Below, piece by piece: positions 1-11,237 of a stretch of 64,000 nt of DNA (the first letter of the stretch is position 1; the number at the start of each line of letters is the position of its first letter). The notes under the pieces were generated by a model, which saw nothing but the letters and a program-made list of their open reading frames with translations, was not told the DNA's origin and searched no databases. Position numbers and translations under genes: made by a program. The stretch spans positions 2,813,501-2,877,500 of the forward strand of contig JAKSXM010000247.1 in assembly GCA_022575985.1 (NCBI GenBank), written 5' to 3'. Source of the DNA: Anagrus nilaparvatae. Taxonomy: Eukaryota; Arthropoda; Insecta; Hymenoptera; Mymaridae.

Positions 1-397
1 GAAAAAACCCCGGAAAATGGGAAAATGCGTTTTAAGAAAAATTACAATATCTCATTTTCCGCCATTTTTATTTTGAAAATTTTTTTTTCAAAATTTTTTT
101 CAACCGGAATTCCATCGATCTGTCTGAAAAAAAATTTTGATTTCGGCCATTAAGGTCGATTTTAGCCTGTTTTAGAATAATTTCACATTTTCAATACTTC
201 TTTATTTAATTTTCCATAAAGGGTTAAAATAATTGACTTTTTTGCTTTCAGAATCGAATAGCCAGAGAAAAAGTCCTAAATAAAAAAAAATTGCTATTTT
301 CGATGAAAATTAACGAAGTTATGGTCAAGTAAAGATATTGTCAAAAACTACCATTTTTATACTAATTCCAATTTTAGGCTCTAAAACGACATTATAA

Positions 398-720
398 CTT
401 GAAAAATGCATAACTCGCTTAAATTTTATCGTAAAAAGAAAAGTTTTGGATTATTATCGAGTATTTTTACCTTGACTATCCTTTTACGCAAGAAAAAAAT
501 TAGTTTAGTCGTTAAAAAGTTTTTTTTTGGTCAAAAACTAATGTAACATGTTAAAGACTGTTTTTGATTATTATCATTGTTTAACAAAAAAAATAAATTT
601 CTGTCAATAAAATTAATTTTTTTATCGGATAAACGAATAGCCAAGGAAAAAATACTCGATAATAATCCAAAACTTTTCTTTTTATACGATAAAATTTAAG
701 CGAGTTATGCATTTTTCAAG
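398..720. repeat. Inverted repeat, 87-bp arms
   Basis: Positions 398-484 recur as a near-perfect reverse complement at 634-720; both arms contain the core GCATAACTCGCTTAAATTTT or its complement. The spacer of about 150 bp is AT-rich. No target-site duplication or coding capacity was seen. It is likely a remnant foldback element; nearby sequence at 1-397 and 721-940 is similarly AT-rich and shows no gene. Confidence 0.6.
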
Positions 721-950
721 TTTCAAATAATTTTTATCAAATCGAAAACCCCACGGTTTAGTGTTTCAAGTAAAAGTAAAGTCTTTTATAAAAATTGATT
801 TTTCACCCCATTTTACCCTAATTTTCCATCCCTAGATGAAGCTTTATGATTTTTTTGAGTTCATATTTGAAATAAGCTTTGGGAACCCCCGGATGCTAAT
901 TAGAAAAAGAAATAATATAAAATTTTACGCATAGTAAAGATTTACTTTAA

Positions 951-1436
951 AGTGGCACGTTTTGGCCGCAAAACGGGGCTAAAATCGATTGTTTTTTAAG
1001 TTTCCGCACCTTGTAGACATTTTCTTAGGGTTTTTTAGTAAAAAATGATTCAAAAATTGAATTCCTCATGAGTTTCTAGTCTTAAAAAAATTTTAAAATT
1101 TAATGGCCGGTAAATTTTAAAATTTAATAGCCGGTATTAATCAAGTGGCACGTTTTGGCTGCCTGGGCAGTAATGGGTAAAAAAAGATAGATAAAAAAAT
1201 TTGATTGCCAGGGAAAAATCACTCCAGAAGAAAAAAAAACTTCTTTTTCTGATGAAATTTAAAAATATTATTTAAAAATTTAAAATCAATCTAAGATTTT
1301 GCTCAATTTCATCTTAAGAAAGATTGAAATTTTATAGAAAAAAGCCTATTTTTGAACTTTAAACATGCATTACTCGCTTCATTTTCATCGTAAAATAATA
1401 ATTTTTTTTTAAATCGATGTATTTTTCCCTGGCAAT
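951..1436. repeat. Diverged repeat block with direct and inverted repeats
   Basis: AAGTGGCACGTTTTGGC occurs at about 950 and again at about 1142 as a direct repeat 192 bp apart. A short inverted pair follows: TGCCAGGGAAAAATC near 1206 and the reverse complement of its core, ATTTTTCCCTGGCAATT, near 1419. There is no open frame of note. This is probably a patchwork of old non-autonomous elements. Confidence 0.4.
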
Positions 1437-1529
1437 TCATTTCTTCAAAAGCTAGGTCAAAAGCAAATAGAAAATTGGTGAAAAACTGGATAAATTGTGC
1501 TTTGGTAACTCAGGCACACAACAAAAAAA

Positions 1530-2215
1530 AAGTCATGTGCCAGAAGGTAGACCCCATGGAATGAGGGTTTTTGGTGGTGCTAAAACCGAATATGGCCATA
1601 GAAATGCAATTTAACTAGCCAATTAGAGACCCTAGGGTCTCTATAGCCAATTTGCCCTCAGCGCCCCCGTATGCCCCCCCAAAAAGTTAAAAAAAATTTT
1701 TTTTTGAAAAATGAAAATTGAACTATATACTCATGTTTTATGGGACGCATATACCAAAAATGTATACAAAAAATGTTTTTAACCAACGTTTGGCGCTGTA
1801 GACGACCTCAGTGCGCCCATTCATACCCCCCCCCCCCACACGGCTAAAAATATGTTTATTACAAAAATTAAAACTTAATATGAATTCTTATATTTTTTGG
1901 GACGGTGAAACCAAAAATAAATATAAAAAATTTTTTCTACTAATGTTTGGCCTTGTAAATCACCCCAGTGGCCCCATGCACCCCCCCCCCCATAATGAGA
2001 TATAAAAATTTTTATTAAAAAAACTAAAACTCAATGTGTATTGTTATGTTTTCTGAGGCGCTGAAACCAAAGATGAATATAAAAAATGTTTTCTACTAAT
2101 GTTTGGCCCTGTAAACCACCCCAGTGTCCCCATTCAACCCTCCCAAACGACTTAAAAATATGTTTATTAGGAAAATTCAAACTCAATGTGTATTCTTATG
2201 TTTTTTGAGACGCTA
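1530..2215 (+). repeat. Cytosine-rich tandem repeat block, copy 1
   Basis: Units of about 150 bp repeat here. Each carries a core like TTTTTTGGGACGGTGAAACC, then AATATAAAAAATGTTTT, then TTTGGCCCTGTA and a run of seven to eleven cytosines. The first part, 1530-1690 (GGTGCTAAAACCGAATATGG onward), is the outer flank of the family. The same family is present in reverse orientation at 15105-15595 and in both orientations at 19165-20510. The short open frames over it only reflect the repeat and are not counted as genes. Confidence 0.75.
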
Positions 2216-2222
2216 AGACTAA

Positions 2223-2382
2223 AGACCAGAATGGTGCCAAAGTACCAGTTTGGCCAAAAAGTACCATATTGGCCCAAAAGTGTCAGATTGGCCCAAAAGT
2301 GTCAGATTGGCCCAAAAGTACCAGAATGGTACCAAAGTACCAGTTTGGCCCAAAAGTACCATATTGGCCCAAAAGTGTCATA
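2223..2382 (+). repeat. 19-bp minisatellite with higher-order pattern
   Basis: Eight units of 19 bp (first one 18) run without interruption, with consensus GTACCAGATTGGCCCAAAA. Three or four unit subtypes alternate: AGAATGGTACC, GTTTGGCC, ATATTGGCC and GTGTCAGATTGGCC. The order is A-B-C-D-D-A-B-C then a partial D, so a group of units was duplicated as a block. The 19-bp period is not a multiple of three, so the frames that read through it are not conserved repeats of a protein. Confidence 0.85.
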
Positions 2383-2884
2383 CGACAGCGGCGGCAGCGG
2401 TTATAACTTTATATAATATAGAGATATATAATTTTGTTAATTGTATGTTTGATAAGGCGTGTGGAAGCAGGTGTGGAAGACATGCGAAACGTCACATGTA
2501 AAAAAAAACATATTTTTTTCATTTTTTTGCCTTCTTGGTCGAGAAATTCTCATTAATAATTACTTTATAAATAATGGGCAAAAAAATCAATACAACTTTA
2601 ATAATCATATACAAACTTTTATTTTACTATCACCGCTTTGATTCATTTTTAATAAAAAAAAGTAAACATTGTATTTTAAAATTGTTCTTTTATGGATAAA
2701 ATAACTTCATGCTTTAAAAAAAGCAGGATAATTGCCCTACAAAGAAAAAATTCTATCCTCAGAATACCTTAATTACAAAATAGAAAAATAAGTACTTATA
2801 CATAAAATTTCTAGTCTATTAGAAAATAAAGTATTTATATTAACTCATTATAGTACAAACTTTCAAAAATTAATTAATTTTGTA
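2383..2884. other. AT-rich region downstream of DPH5
   Basis: A GC-rich patch, GACAGCGGCGGCAGCGG at 2384-2400, ends the minisatellite. After it the sequence is AT-rich up to the DPH5 stop codon and probably holds the DPH5 3' untranslated region. The candidate AATAAA (minus strand) is at 2618-2623. Confidence 0.35.
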
Positions 2885-5800
2885 CTAACTCTTGACACTT
2901 TCTTGAAAATATTCTTTATTTGCTGCATATTGAAGAAGATAATCCGCTTCTAAAGGATGTAATTTTTTTGCTGGAATTACAAGACAATGCAACGGTTTCC
3001 CTAAATCAGTTTGACTCATTTTAAGAATCGAGTCGGCAATAATTTCTTGACTTTCAGAGCCTACTCTAGCAAGACCAACAATTAAACTTTCGGGTGAAAG
3101 ACCTAAACAAATATAAATTTGAGATTAATTAATATTTTGGCATTTAAGTAAAGATTTATATATATTATACCCCAAACGTGTAATTTATCAGTTCGTGAAA
3201 TGGTCAACTTTTTTACCAATTCATGAATTGCTCAAAAATATTCATGTTTTTTACACTAGTTGGTCAATAATTTTTAAATGAATAAAAATAACATTTGTTT
3301 ACACAGGAGTCATTACTATATTTTTTAATTTTAATAATTAATCATTAAAAATACGTACTAATAAAAAATATATTATACAAGTCTCAATTAAAAATAATTT
3401 TTAAGTAAAATATTTCTAATAAAAATATAAACATAGTTAGAAAAATAATTAATTAGAAAATTTAAATTTTTAAGTATACTCAGATTAAAAATAAATAACA
3501 AAATCTTAAAAATTTTTGCAAAATAAAAAACGGAATCATACAATCTTTGTATTTGAGTCAAAATTACGATCAAAACTATTTAAGTCAAGTCTATTTAAAT
3601 CAAAATTACAAAACTCTGTCATCTAAGGTAAAAACTGATATTATACTTCATATTAACACAAAAAACGTAAAAACTAGTTAAACTAGTCATAAGCAAGTAA
3701 AAGAAAAATGACATTAAAAAGAAGTTCGTTAACTCCCCAGAGCAAATCAAAAATACAAGAAAAAATTTTAAGTTCTTGAGAAATTCAGTAGTTTCAATTT
3801 TGCTAGGTAAATTAGGATAGTCAACAATTCATCTATTATAACTTTATTACATACCTTAACTATTTTTAACTTTCAAGTTCCTCATATGGAAGATAGTAGT
3901 TTATCACAAACGACTTGAATATTGCAAATGAAATATTGCAAGTAAAAATTTTTAGAAACTTGAGATTTATAAAAATTTTTCTTGCCACTGGTACAAAAAA
4001 TGGTATATGACTCTGGGCCTCAAAAAAGGAATGCACCTAATCACAGTTTATCATCCTTAGCTTCGCCTCAGATGGTAATTTACATGCAATTTGGGACATT
4101 CTTTATTTTTCTGTACCTACGCGAAAATTATAATTTTAGCAGTAAATTAAATAATTGAAATTTTATTTTAATTTTTTCAATATCGAGGCACTTAGATCGA
4201 GATTCAGGAGAACTAAAGGTATTATAATTTATCCATTTCACACCATTTCAGGCGGTATCTTAATAAATCCTTTACTAAGACTTGTTCAAGAAACGTGTTG
4301 AGCATTTGCTGCGTAATATATTTAATAAAGAATAAAAAATAGTAGTTCAATACTCCAGTCAGAACGCGGGGGGGGGGATGTATTTTTAGCTACTGACATG
4401 AGATTTGCTCTACTACATGTTTTTTGGGTCGCTGATCACGAAAATCGGGGTTATTTCCGCCCGAAATTTGCGGAACACCCTTAAATTTGCAAAAACTACT
4501 CCCAAAAAGGGGTTTTTTTGATATATTAGCAAACTGAGTTTATAGATTTAGCCAAGAATTGGTCTTAGGGGGTTTTTTTGGGTCGCTGAACAAGAATTTC
4601 AGGTAGTTTTCAATGAATAATTAATATTTCACCCTTAAATTAGCAAAAATTAACCCTAAAAGGGGTTTTTTTAAATATTTTTGCACTTTGAGCGACCAGA
4701 TTATGTCCATACAGGTTTTTTGGGTCGCTAATCAAGAATTTGGGGGAATTTTCAATAAATAATTAATATTTCACCCTTAAATTAGCAAAAACAACCCCTA
4801 AAAAGGGTGTTTTTGCTATTTTCGCACTTTGAGCGACCAGATTAGGTACTTACGGGTTTATTGGGTCGCTGATGAAGAATTTTAGGGGTTGTTTTAGCAA
4901 ATTTATGGGTAAAATATTGATTATTCACAAAAAACTCCTCAAATTATTGATCAGCAACCCAAAAAACCAGTAAGGATCTAATCTGGTCGCTCGAAGTGCG
5001 AAAATAGCAAAAACACCCTTTTTAGGGGTTGTTTTTGCTAATTTAAGGGTGAAATATTAATTATTTATTAAAAATTCCCCCAAATTCTCGATTAGCGACC
5101 CAAAAAATCTGTATGGACATAATCTGGTCGCTCAAAGTGCAAAAATATCAAAAACACCCCCTTTTAGGGTTAATTTTTGCTAATTTAAGGGTGAAATATT
5201 AATTATTCATTAAAAAATACCTGAAATTCTTGTTCAGCGACCCAAAAAACCCCCTAAGACCAATTCTTGGCTAAATCTATAAACTCAGTTTGCTAATATA
5301 TCGCTAATATATCAAAAAAAAACCCCTTTTTGGGGGTAGTTTTTGCAAATTGAAGGGTGTTCCGCAAATTTCGAGCGGAAATAACCACGATCTTCGTGAT
5401 TAGCGACCCAAAAAACATGTAGTAGAGCAAATCTCATGTCAGTAGCTGAAAATACACCCTAAACCGCGTTTTGACTGGATTAAAAGTACGCTAAACAATA
5501 ACATGCTGTGTTCACATCATTTTTTTCATTGATTTTTCTTATGATGATTTTATTATGTATAATATAGAAAAAAAAATATTTTTATAGATTTTCGTTTGAT
5601 TAAAATAAGGCAAGTTTTGATGGTTTAGCTAAGGATAAATACAGCTTAAATTTTTTTTTGCATGTATTATGAATAACAAATAAATTATGTTTTTAAAAAA
5701 CCGTTTTTTTTTTCAATGAAGTAACTTTTAGAAGAATTAAAAACTTATTAGTTATTAGTTTCTAATCAATTTTTCAAACTGATTAATGCATAAATATGAA

Positions 5801-7934
5801 AAAATTCAACGATAATGCAATTGTACATAGAATGCATATGGATAGAGTTACATATTTTTTGAACAAGGTTCCAAAAAAATATAGCTGATATTATAATATT
5901 TAAAATTTTACGTGTCGATTTTTTTTTGAATACCAATGTAAATTAATTTTACAACCAATATTTATGGAAAATTCCAAAAAATATTACTAAAAACAAATAA
6001 TCTAATGCAACTTGTTTTTCGTAATTTTTTTGCAATTCTCCATCCACCATTTTGAAAAAAAAAATATATATATGTCCTAAAACACACAAAAAATGAAAAT
6101 TTTATTATTCTTCATTAAATATACCTTTTTTTTATTTTCTACAATACTGATAAGCAACGTGTCGATTTTTTTTAGTGTCCAACTTTTACCCTAAATAATG
6201 AGTTTCCGGTTAATTTTATAGTAAGTTTGACATCAAATTCTGATAATTGAGACTTTTTAACATAGGGATACATTTTAAGAAAAATAAATTTTGGTTTTAA
6301 AATTAGTTTAGAACTAAGATAGGCTCTTGGGCGTTAAACGTTTAATTCAATAAAATTCGGATTAATTGATAAATAATAAAAATATATCTTGTGTTATTTT
6401 GCATTCCTTTGATCTTGAATCGATGCAAAGCTTATACAAAAGCATAAAAATATAATAATGACTCCTGTGTACATAAATGTTATTTTTACTCATTCCAAAG
6501 TTATTGACCAACTAGTGTAAAAAAATTAAATATTTTTGACCAATTCATAAAATGGTCAAAATTTTAACCAATTCATGAATTGGGCAAGGGGTTTGACCTC
6601 GGGTTTGACCATTTCATGAATTGGTCAAAAAGTTGACCATTTCATGAATTGGTCAATTACACGTTTGGGGTGTAATATCTCGTGTAATATATACACTCTA
6701 TACGTATATACAAATTCTTTTCTTTATATAAAATTTTAATACCCACAAAGCCTTATTAAATTTATTTTAATCCCTTAATTTGCTTGTTGGTAGTAATTTG
6801 CTTTCAATAATCTTTGATAGGTTCAATATAATTTTTTGATAGATACATTTATTTAATTATGAGTAAATGGTAGCTAAAAGTCTAAGATCCTGAAATCAAT
6901 TCTGAGAACATTTGAAATCTATATTTTAAAATTTGTTTAGAATTTCAAACAAGGATATTTATTTAAAAATATTTTATTCATGGAAAAATTAAAGCTTTTA
7001 AAATTCATTTAAGAGACCAATGGATTATATGTTTGGCAAAAATTTAAATAGTTATTTCACAAGAAATTTTATTTCTTTATTATTTAAAATCTTAAGGAAA
7101 AAGCATAAGCTTTATTTTCTTTGGTGATATATAAATGAAGATTTTAATATAAAAATTCATATTATGAGTGCTCATTAGAGTAACCAACAAAAGTAAAGGA
7201 TAAATTGTAATTGAAAGTTATATTTACCATTTGAATCATGAGCTTTATTTTTAACTATTTCTAAAAGCTGTGTAGATGCTTCAGCAACTGACATAAACTT
7301 TGGTGGTAAATAAGTAATTTTTTTTGATGAAAGTTTTGTCATATCAGGCTCTTTCACTTTGATATCTAGTAGGCAAAGCGTATGTAAGTTTCTTTTCTGG
7401 TTTGCAATTATTTTGTCAAAAAAACTATCAGGTTTCCAAGTTTGTGTCCATAATGGAATAGAAACAACTTCTCCATAAGAATATAATTGTAGTCCACAGC
7501 AACCTACGGCACTTAGAATTGAAGCATTATGTACAATTTGAACTTTGATATTTTTCTCCCGTGCTCTTAAAACCAAATCGCTATGAGTTGTTGCTCCAAA
7601 TGGATCACCAACAACTAAAAATGCAACATTTTCTTCAAGAGCTTTTTCCAATATTATCTCAGCTCCGTTTTCAACAAGGTCACGATCTGCTATGATTATT
7701 TTTTTTCCATAAAATGATTCCTAAAACAAAATATTTTACTAAAATTATAGATAAAATAGGGGATTGAAAATTTAAATTTAAGCACTAAGTATAAATTACC
7801 AAGCTTTCAATTCCAACGTTTAATATCGAAGTATACGATTCTAAATAAACCGTATCGCAACTTTTTATTAATTGCAATCCTTTCACTGAAATATCACTCA
7901 CATCAACTAAACCTAATCCAATTATGAATAACAT
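2885..7934 (-). CDS. DPH5: Diphthine methyl ester synthase (diphthamide biosynthesis methyltransferase), 3 exons
   Basis: The product uses S-adenosylmethionine to methylate the diphthamide precursor on a histidine of elongation factor 2 in the cytosol. Exons on the minus strand are 7934-7800, 7720-7228 and 3102-2885. All introns are GT-AG, giving 846 bp and 281 residues, close to the roughly 285 usual for the family. It opens with [20 protein letters not shown], the glycine-rich first strand-loop of the tetrapyrrole-methylase fold. ADRDLVE (about residues 56-62), [13 protein letters not shown] (about 82-94) and [10 protein letters not shown] (about 111-120) are the family cofactor and substrate loops. 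Exon 3 begins [19 protein letters not shown], the conserved C-terminal strand. The chosen start is the first ATG before the conserved MLFIIGLG and leaves no missing N-terminus. Intron 2 (3103-7227) is inflated by a transposon. A possible poly(A) signal AATAAA lies at 2618-2623 on this strand. Family assignment is firm; expression is not shown. Confidence 0.95.
3990..4140 (-). repeat. Copy of a dispersed miniature element (copy 1 of 3)
   Basis: Its reverse complement shares AAAGAATGNCCCAAATNG, then GTAAATTACCATCNGAGGCGAAGC, with 24220-24290 and 30597-30645. This copy lies within the 3169-6671 element and runs opposite to the other two. Ends are decayed. Confidence 0.5.
4354..5479. mobile_element. 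Foldback element with tandem-repeat arms, nested in the DPH5-intron element
   Basis: The terminal repeat CCAGTCAGAACGCGG (from 4355) is matched by CCGCGTTTTGACTGG at the right end. The two arms of about 550 bp are near-perfect reverse complements meeting near 4920. Each arm contains four tandem units of about 145 bp that start with TTTTTTGGGTCGCTGA (left arm at about 4420, 4575, 4715 and 4853). The layout, long inverted arms made of tandem units, is that of foldback elements such as Drosophila FB, but the sequence is not one I can name. No coding frame is present. Confidence 0.85.
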
Positions 7935-8220
7935 AATTTAGCGAAATCCGCAACTTCTAAATTCAAATTAATAATTGTCTGCTACTGATATTTCAAAGGT
8001 TATTTATATGCACGTGCTTATCATAACATAAATTCACAATATAAACATTATAAACACGTGACCACCAAATAACAGGTACAATAACTCTCCGTTCGCACGA
8101 CAGAGGGACATTCAGAAGAAAAAATTTTTAACCCCCACTTTCAATATTTACTCCCTCTCTCATCTCATTTTCGCGTAGGTGATGCTTATTTGCGCGCGGA
8201 CTGTTCAACTTAAAAAAAAA
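7935..8220 (-). promoter_or_regulatory. Probable DPH5 promoter with two CACGTG boxes
   Basis: This is the region directly upstream of the DPH5 start codon. Two perfect palindromic CACGTG E-boxes lie at 8011-8016 and 8055-8060, 44 bp apart and 77-126 bp before the ATG. Such boxes bind basic helix-loop-helix factors of the Myc/Max/USF type. The stretch 8085-8205 is less AT-rich than its surroundings. Promoter function is inferred from position only. Confidence 0.4.
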
Positions 8221-8370
8221 TAATAAATAATTTTATCATTAGCATTTATTTTATTTAATAAATTAACAATACAATATAAACCATTTTAAAGAACTTTAGG
8301 AGTTGTAATACAAAAAACACACCTTATTTCAATGGTATTAATCAAAAAATGACACATGTATACAATAACT

Positions 8371-8700
8371 ATTGGTGCAAAGCCAATTATAAAATTTAAC
8401 GCAAAGTTAATGCAAAAAATGTTGTATTCATATAAATAAAAATTTCATTTTCTTTGTATTTAATACAAAACTATTTAATTTTTTAATAAAATAAATAATA
8501 AAATATCCTATGAAATTAGTTATAAATTGAAATAGTTTTTTTTTTCATAAACTTATAACTGCAAATTGTATTTAACTATATTTTTTAGTAGATTAGATAA
8601 AAAGAGTTAAATAATTTTATATTTAGAGCAAATAAAATATAATTTTCTTTCAGATAGAATGAATTTTTTTTAATTAACTTTTTATTGGCTTTGCACCAAT
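8371..8700. mobile_element. Miniature inverted-repeat element between DPH5 and Snr1
   Basis: A 17-bp terminal inverted repeat, ATTGGTGCAAAGCCAAT at 8371-8387, recurs as its perfect reverse complement at 8684-8700. The 330-bp interior is AT-rich and has no open frame. The size and ends fit a miniature inverted-repeat transposable element. I could not identify a clear target-site duplication, so its superfamily is unknown. It sits in the short intergenic stretch between two genes on the same strand. Confidence 0.65.
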
Positions 8701-9109
8701 GGCGCATTTTATTAGCATATCTATATATATATTGGCTCTTAGCAAGAATAACTGCAAAAAATGTAATCTTATGATATATTCAGTAGTGAATCCATGGATA
8801 TATTGTTATTAATAAGCAGAAAAATTTTTTGATTCAAGGTTCAGCTAGAATCCAATCAATTATACCCATAATATATTAAATTCTTTTTAGTTTTCAATAA
8901 TTAAAAAATGATTTTAGTCTTTTATTTATAACATCTGATTCATATAATATACATTTTAATTATTAAAATTTTTAACATCATTATTAGATTTATATATTAA
9001 TTTTTGGAATAACACAATATAATCTAAGGCTGTATTTACATAACATTTTTTTCGTACATTATAAATATAAAAATGAAAGCATATATATCAAATTTCATAT
9101 TTTTTAAAT
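8701..9109. other. Snr1 downstream region
   Basis: AT-rich sequence immediately past the Snr1 stop codon on the minus strand. The only element I can point to is a candidate poly(A) signal, AATAAA on the minus strand at 8921-8926, about 185 nt after the stop. No open frame or repeat was recognised. Confidence 0.3.
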
Positions 9110-10501
9110 CTACCATCCTGGTGTTGTGTTAGCTAATCTTCTCATTCGTCTAAAAATTTACATGAACATAAATAAATTTATTTGGTAAAGATAAAATATA
9201 AAATGGGTTTTTTTTTAAATCATACCGAGTATTTCTATCTTGGTCCCTAATTTTCTTTTCCATTTCTGCATCAGTCAAAGTTTCTAAGAATGGAGCCCAT
9301 GTGTCAGATTCTGAAGGTGGTCGAAATGGAATTTCTACTATGGGTAATGGTGCTTCAGAAAAAGCATATGTTCTTTGATGCCATGATAATTGTCCTCGAA
9401 TACTGTTACAGAAACAAATTCTTGTGATTAAATTAAAATGTTGATTTTTACGTGTATAAAAAACAAGTTCAAACCTGTAAGCAATAGCAGTGGTGAATTC
9501 GCCCCCTAACCCAAGCTCAGCACATAACTTTATTGCAAATTGCTCTGGACTGTTGTCTTTTTCTGACATGTCCCATTCAATTTGATCTACTAAAGATGTA
9601 TTGCCTACATGAATGTTAAGTTTTATGATGACCCTTTGATCGTCTTGATCCACAATAATAGATTCATGGTTAAAAGCATCAAGCTGTTGTCTTATAGCCT
9701 GAGAAATTGCAGGCACAAAAGTTAAAGGGTTTAGATCTAAGTCATCACATAATACTTCAGAAAACTGCTCTGGGGTTATTAAACTTTCTAAAAACATAAA
9801 CAAGATATTATTTAATCTAAAACAAAATTAATGTTAAAATATACCATTTTTATTCCACGTAAATGTATCTCTTAATTTTTGCCCTTCCATTTCCATATCA
9901 AGACGAATTGGGACTAAAATTTCTGTTAATGAAGCGTTTTCTAAATTAGCAGTTGCATCTGTATCATCAAAGCTATAATTTTATAAATTGTTTATTTCTT
10001 TTTTTAATACTTTATTGTTTGTAAAGAAATTTTTTTAAAGCATTACCATAATGGAAAACTTCTAACTTTTTTGTTATAAACTCTATTTCTATTAATTGGA
10101 GTAGCTTGAGGTACAGCATCTAAATGTGAACTGTTTGGTAAACTTGGCACCCAAGGAACGGTCTTTTTATTTTTGCCTTCTCTTGGAGCAGGTGGTTCAG
10201 CTGTTGTATGAACAGACACGGCTTTATATTTTTCATCATTTCCTTCTATAATGTCTTCTACTTCGCTTGCCTTTAATAAAGATACACTAGAGGCTAAAAC
10301 ATGTTGGCTTAAACCTAACTCTATTAATTTTTTTCTTTCTTCATTAGCAAGGGTTCTTCTAAACATGCCAGGGTAACGTTTGTATAAAGACCCTCTAAAA
10401 AGCCGTAAATAGTTTCCAACTTCTGAACCGATGCAATAATAATCTCCATTTTCTTCGACTTGAAAACTTATAGGCTTATCACCATACGTTCTAAGAGCCA
10501 T
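9110..10501 (-). CDS. Snr1: SWI/SNF core subunit SNF5/SMARCB1 (Snr1), 5 exons
   Basis: The product is a core subunit of the BAP/PBAP (SWI/SNF) nucleosome-remodelling complexes and acts in the nucleus. Minus-strand exons are 10501-10047, 9972-9845, 9787-9475, 9402-9226 and 9149-9110. Together they give 1113 bp and 370 residues, the length typical of insect Snr1. The N-terminal winged-helix part starts [20 protein letters not shown] and contains [20 protein letters not shown]. The linker has [19 protein letters not shown]. The SNF5 domain covers about residues 165-300: [20 protein letters not shown] for repeat 1 and [20 protein letters not shown] for repeat 2. The C-terminal arginine-rich helix reads [16 protein letters not shown] and then [13 protein letters not shown], the part that contacts the nucleosome acidic patch in this family. 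The 40-bp last exon is needed to complete this helix. Introns are short (57-74 bp except 4-5), unlike those of the neighbouring genes. Assignment is essentially certain. Confidence 0.97.
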
Positions 10502-11237
10502 CCTGATACTGCATAGTACAAATTTTTTATTTATTAATAAATTTTAGTTTACAATTCTATTTTTAAAATGATGTTTATTTAAAAAGTTAATAATTTTGAT
10601 ACAAAAATAAATATTTTAACCTCATATTTTGTATTCAACTTAAATATAAAATATTTACCTGTGTAATAAGGCAATATCTTAAAAGATTCTAATTTAGAAA
10701 AATACAGTACCTAATCACATAATTTTTTTAATAATTTTTTATTTAATAATTTTTTGAATCAAATTTCAAATAAAAATTTATTTACCAAAGAACGGCTAAT
10801 AACTCCTTTTTTTAGTATTGTTTTCCGTAATTATGGAAACGCTTTTTTGCATTTGTGTGAATTCGTGTACATTCGTATATGTGTGTAGAGGGTGTTTGTG
10901 GACATTATAATATTATACGAATGTGCTTGCGCAGGCCGGCAGCAAAGTTTTTTATACGAAAGTAAAAATTGTTGATGTCTACATCCAGATAAGAATTTTC
11001 GTAAAAATTATGTAAAATTTGTGCTTTATAGTAAAATATTAAGCAAATCGTTTAAATGTTATATTTTAAATTTTATTATGTTTACATTAATCTACTATAA
11101 AAGTTTGAATTAGAGAAAAAAGTAAGTGGTGAAATCCATGAAATGCTCCAAAATTTGTTTTATGAAAATATTTTACAGTTTTAACTGCAAAGTTTAATAA
11201 TTTTTATAAAGTTGATCATCTTTAGTTAAAGTTAAAA
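10502..11237. promoter_or_regulatory. Divergent intergenic promoter region, Snr1 / wntless
   Basis: The start codons of Snr1 (minus) and wntless (plus) lie head to head with 736 bp between them, so both promoters must sit here or in 5' leader exons that I cannot see. The middle part, about 10840-10990, is less AT-rich and holds GTGTG and GCAGGCCGGCAGC stretches; the sides are strongly AT-rich. No TATA box or initiator stands out. The wntless start codon is preceded by TTAAAA, an adenine-rich context typical of insects. Confidence 0.45.

Larger units (their letters stand above)
3169..6671. mobile_element. 3.5-kb terminal-inverted-repeat element in DPH5 intron 2
   Basis: ACCCCAAACGTGTAATT begins at 3169 and its reverse complement AATTACACGTTTGGGGT ends at 6671. 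The terminal homology continues inward for about 150 bp, through ACTAGTTGGTCAATAA and AGGAGTCATTA. The ends carry repeated palindromic motifs built on TTCATGAATTGGTCAA, at least four at the right end, suitable as protein-binding sites. No transposase frame is visible; the interior is AT-rich and holds the foldback at 4354-5479. It is therefore a non-autonomous DNA element of unknown superfamily. No clear target-site duplication was found. It makes up most of DPH5 intron 2. Confidence 0.75.

Noticed and set aside
2186..2501. Two overlapping open frames reading the GTACCA/TTGGCCC repeats as a protein
   Set aside because: The repeat period is 19 bp, so the frame shifts from unit to unit, and both frames are incidental products of a non-coding minisatellite.
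4354..5479. Assembly artefact at the palindrome
   Set aside because: The two arms differ at scattered positions, for example the GCTAATATATC duplication near 5300, so this is not a simple mirrored misassembly. Long reads would still be the decisive test.
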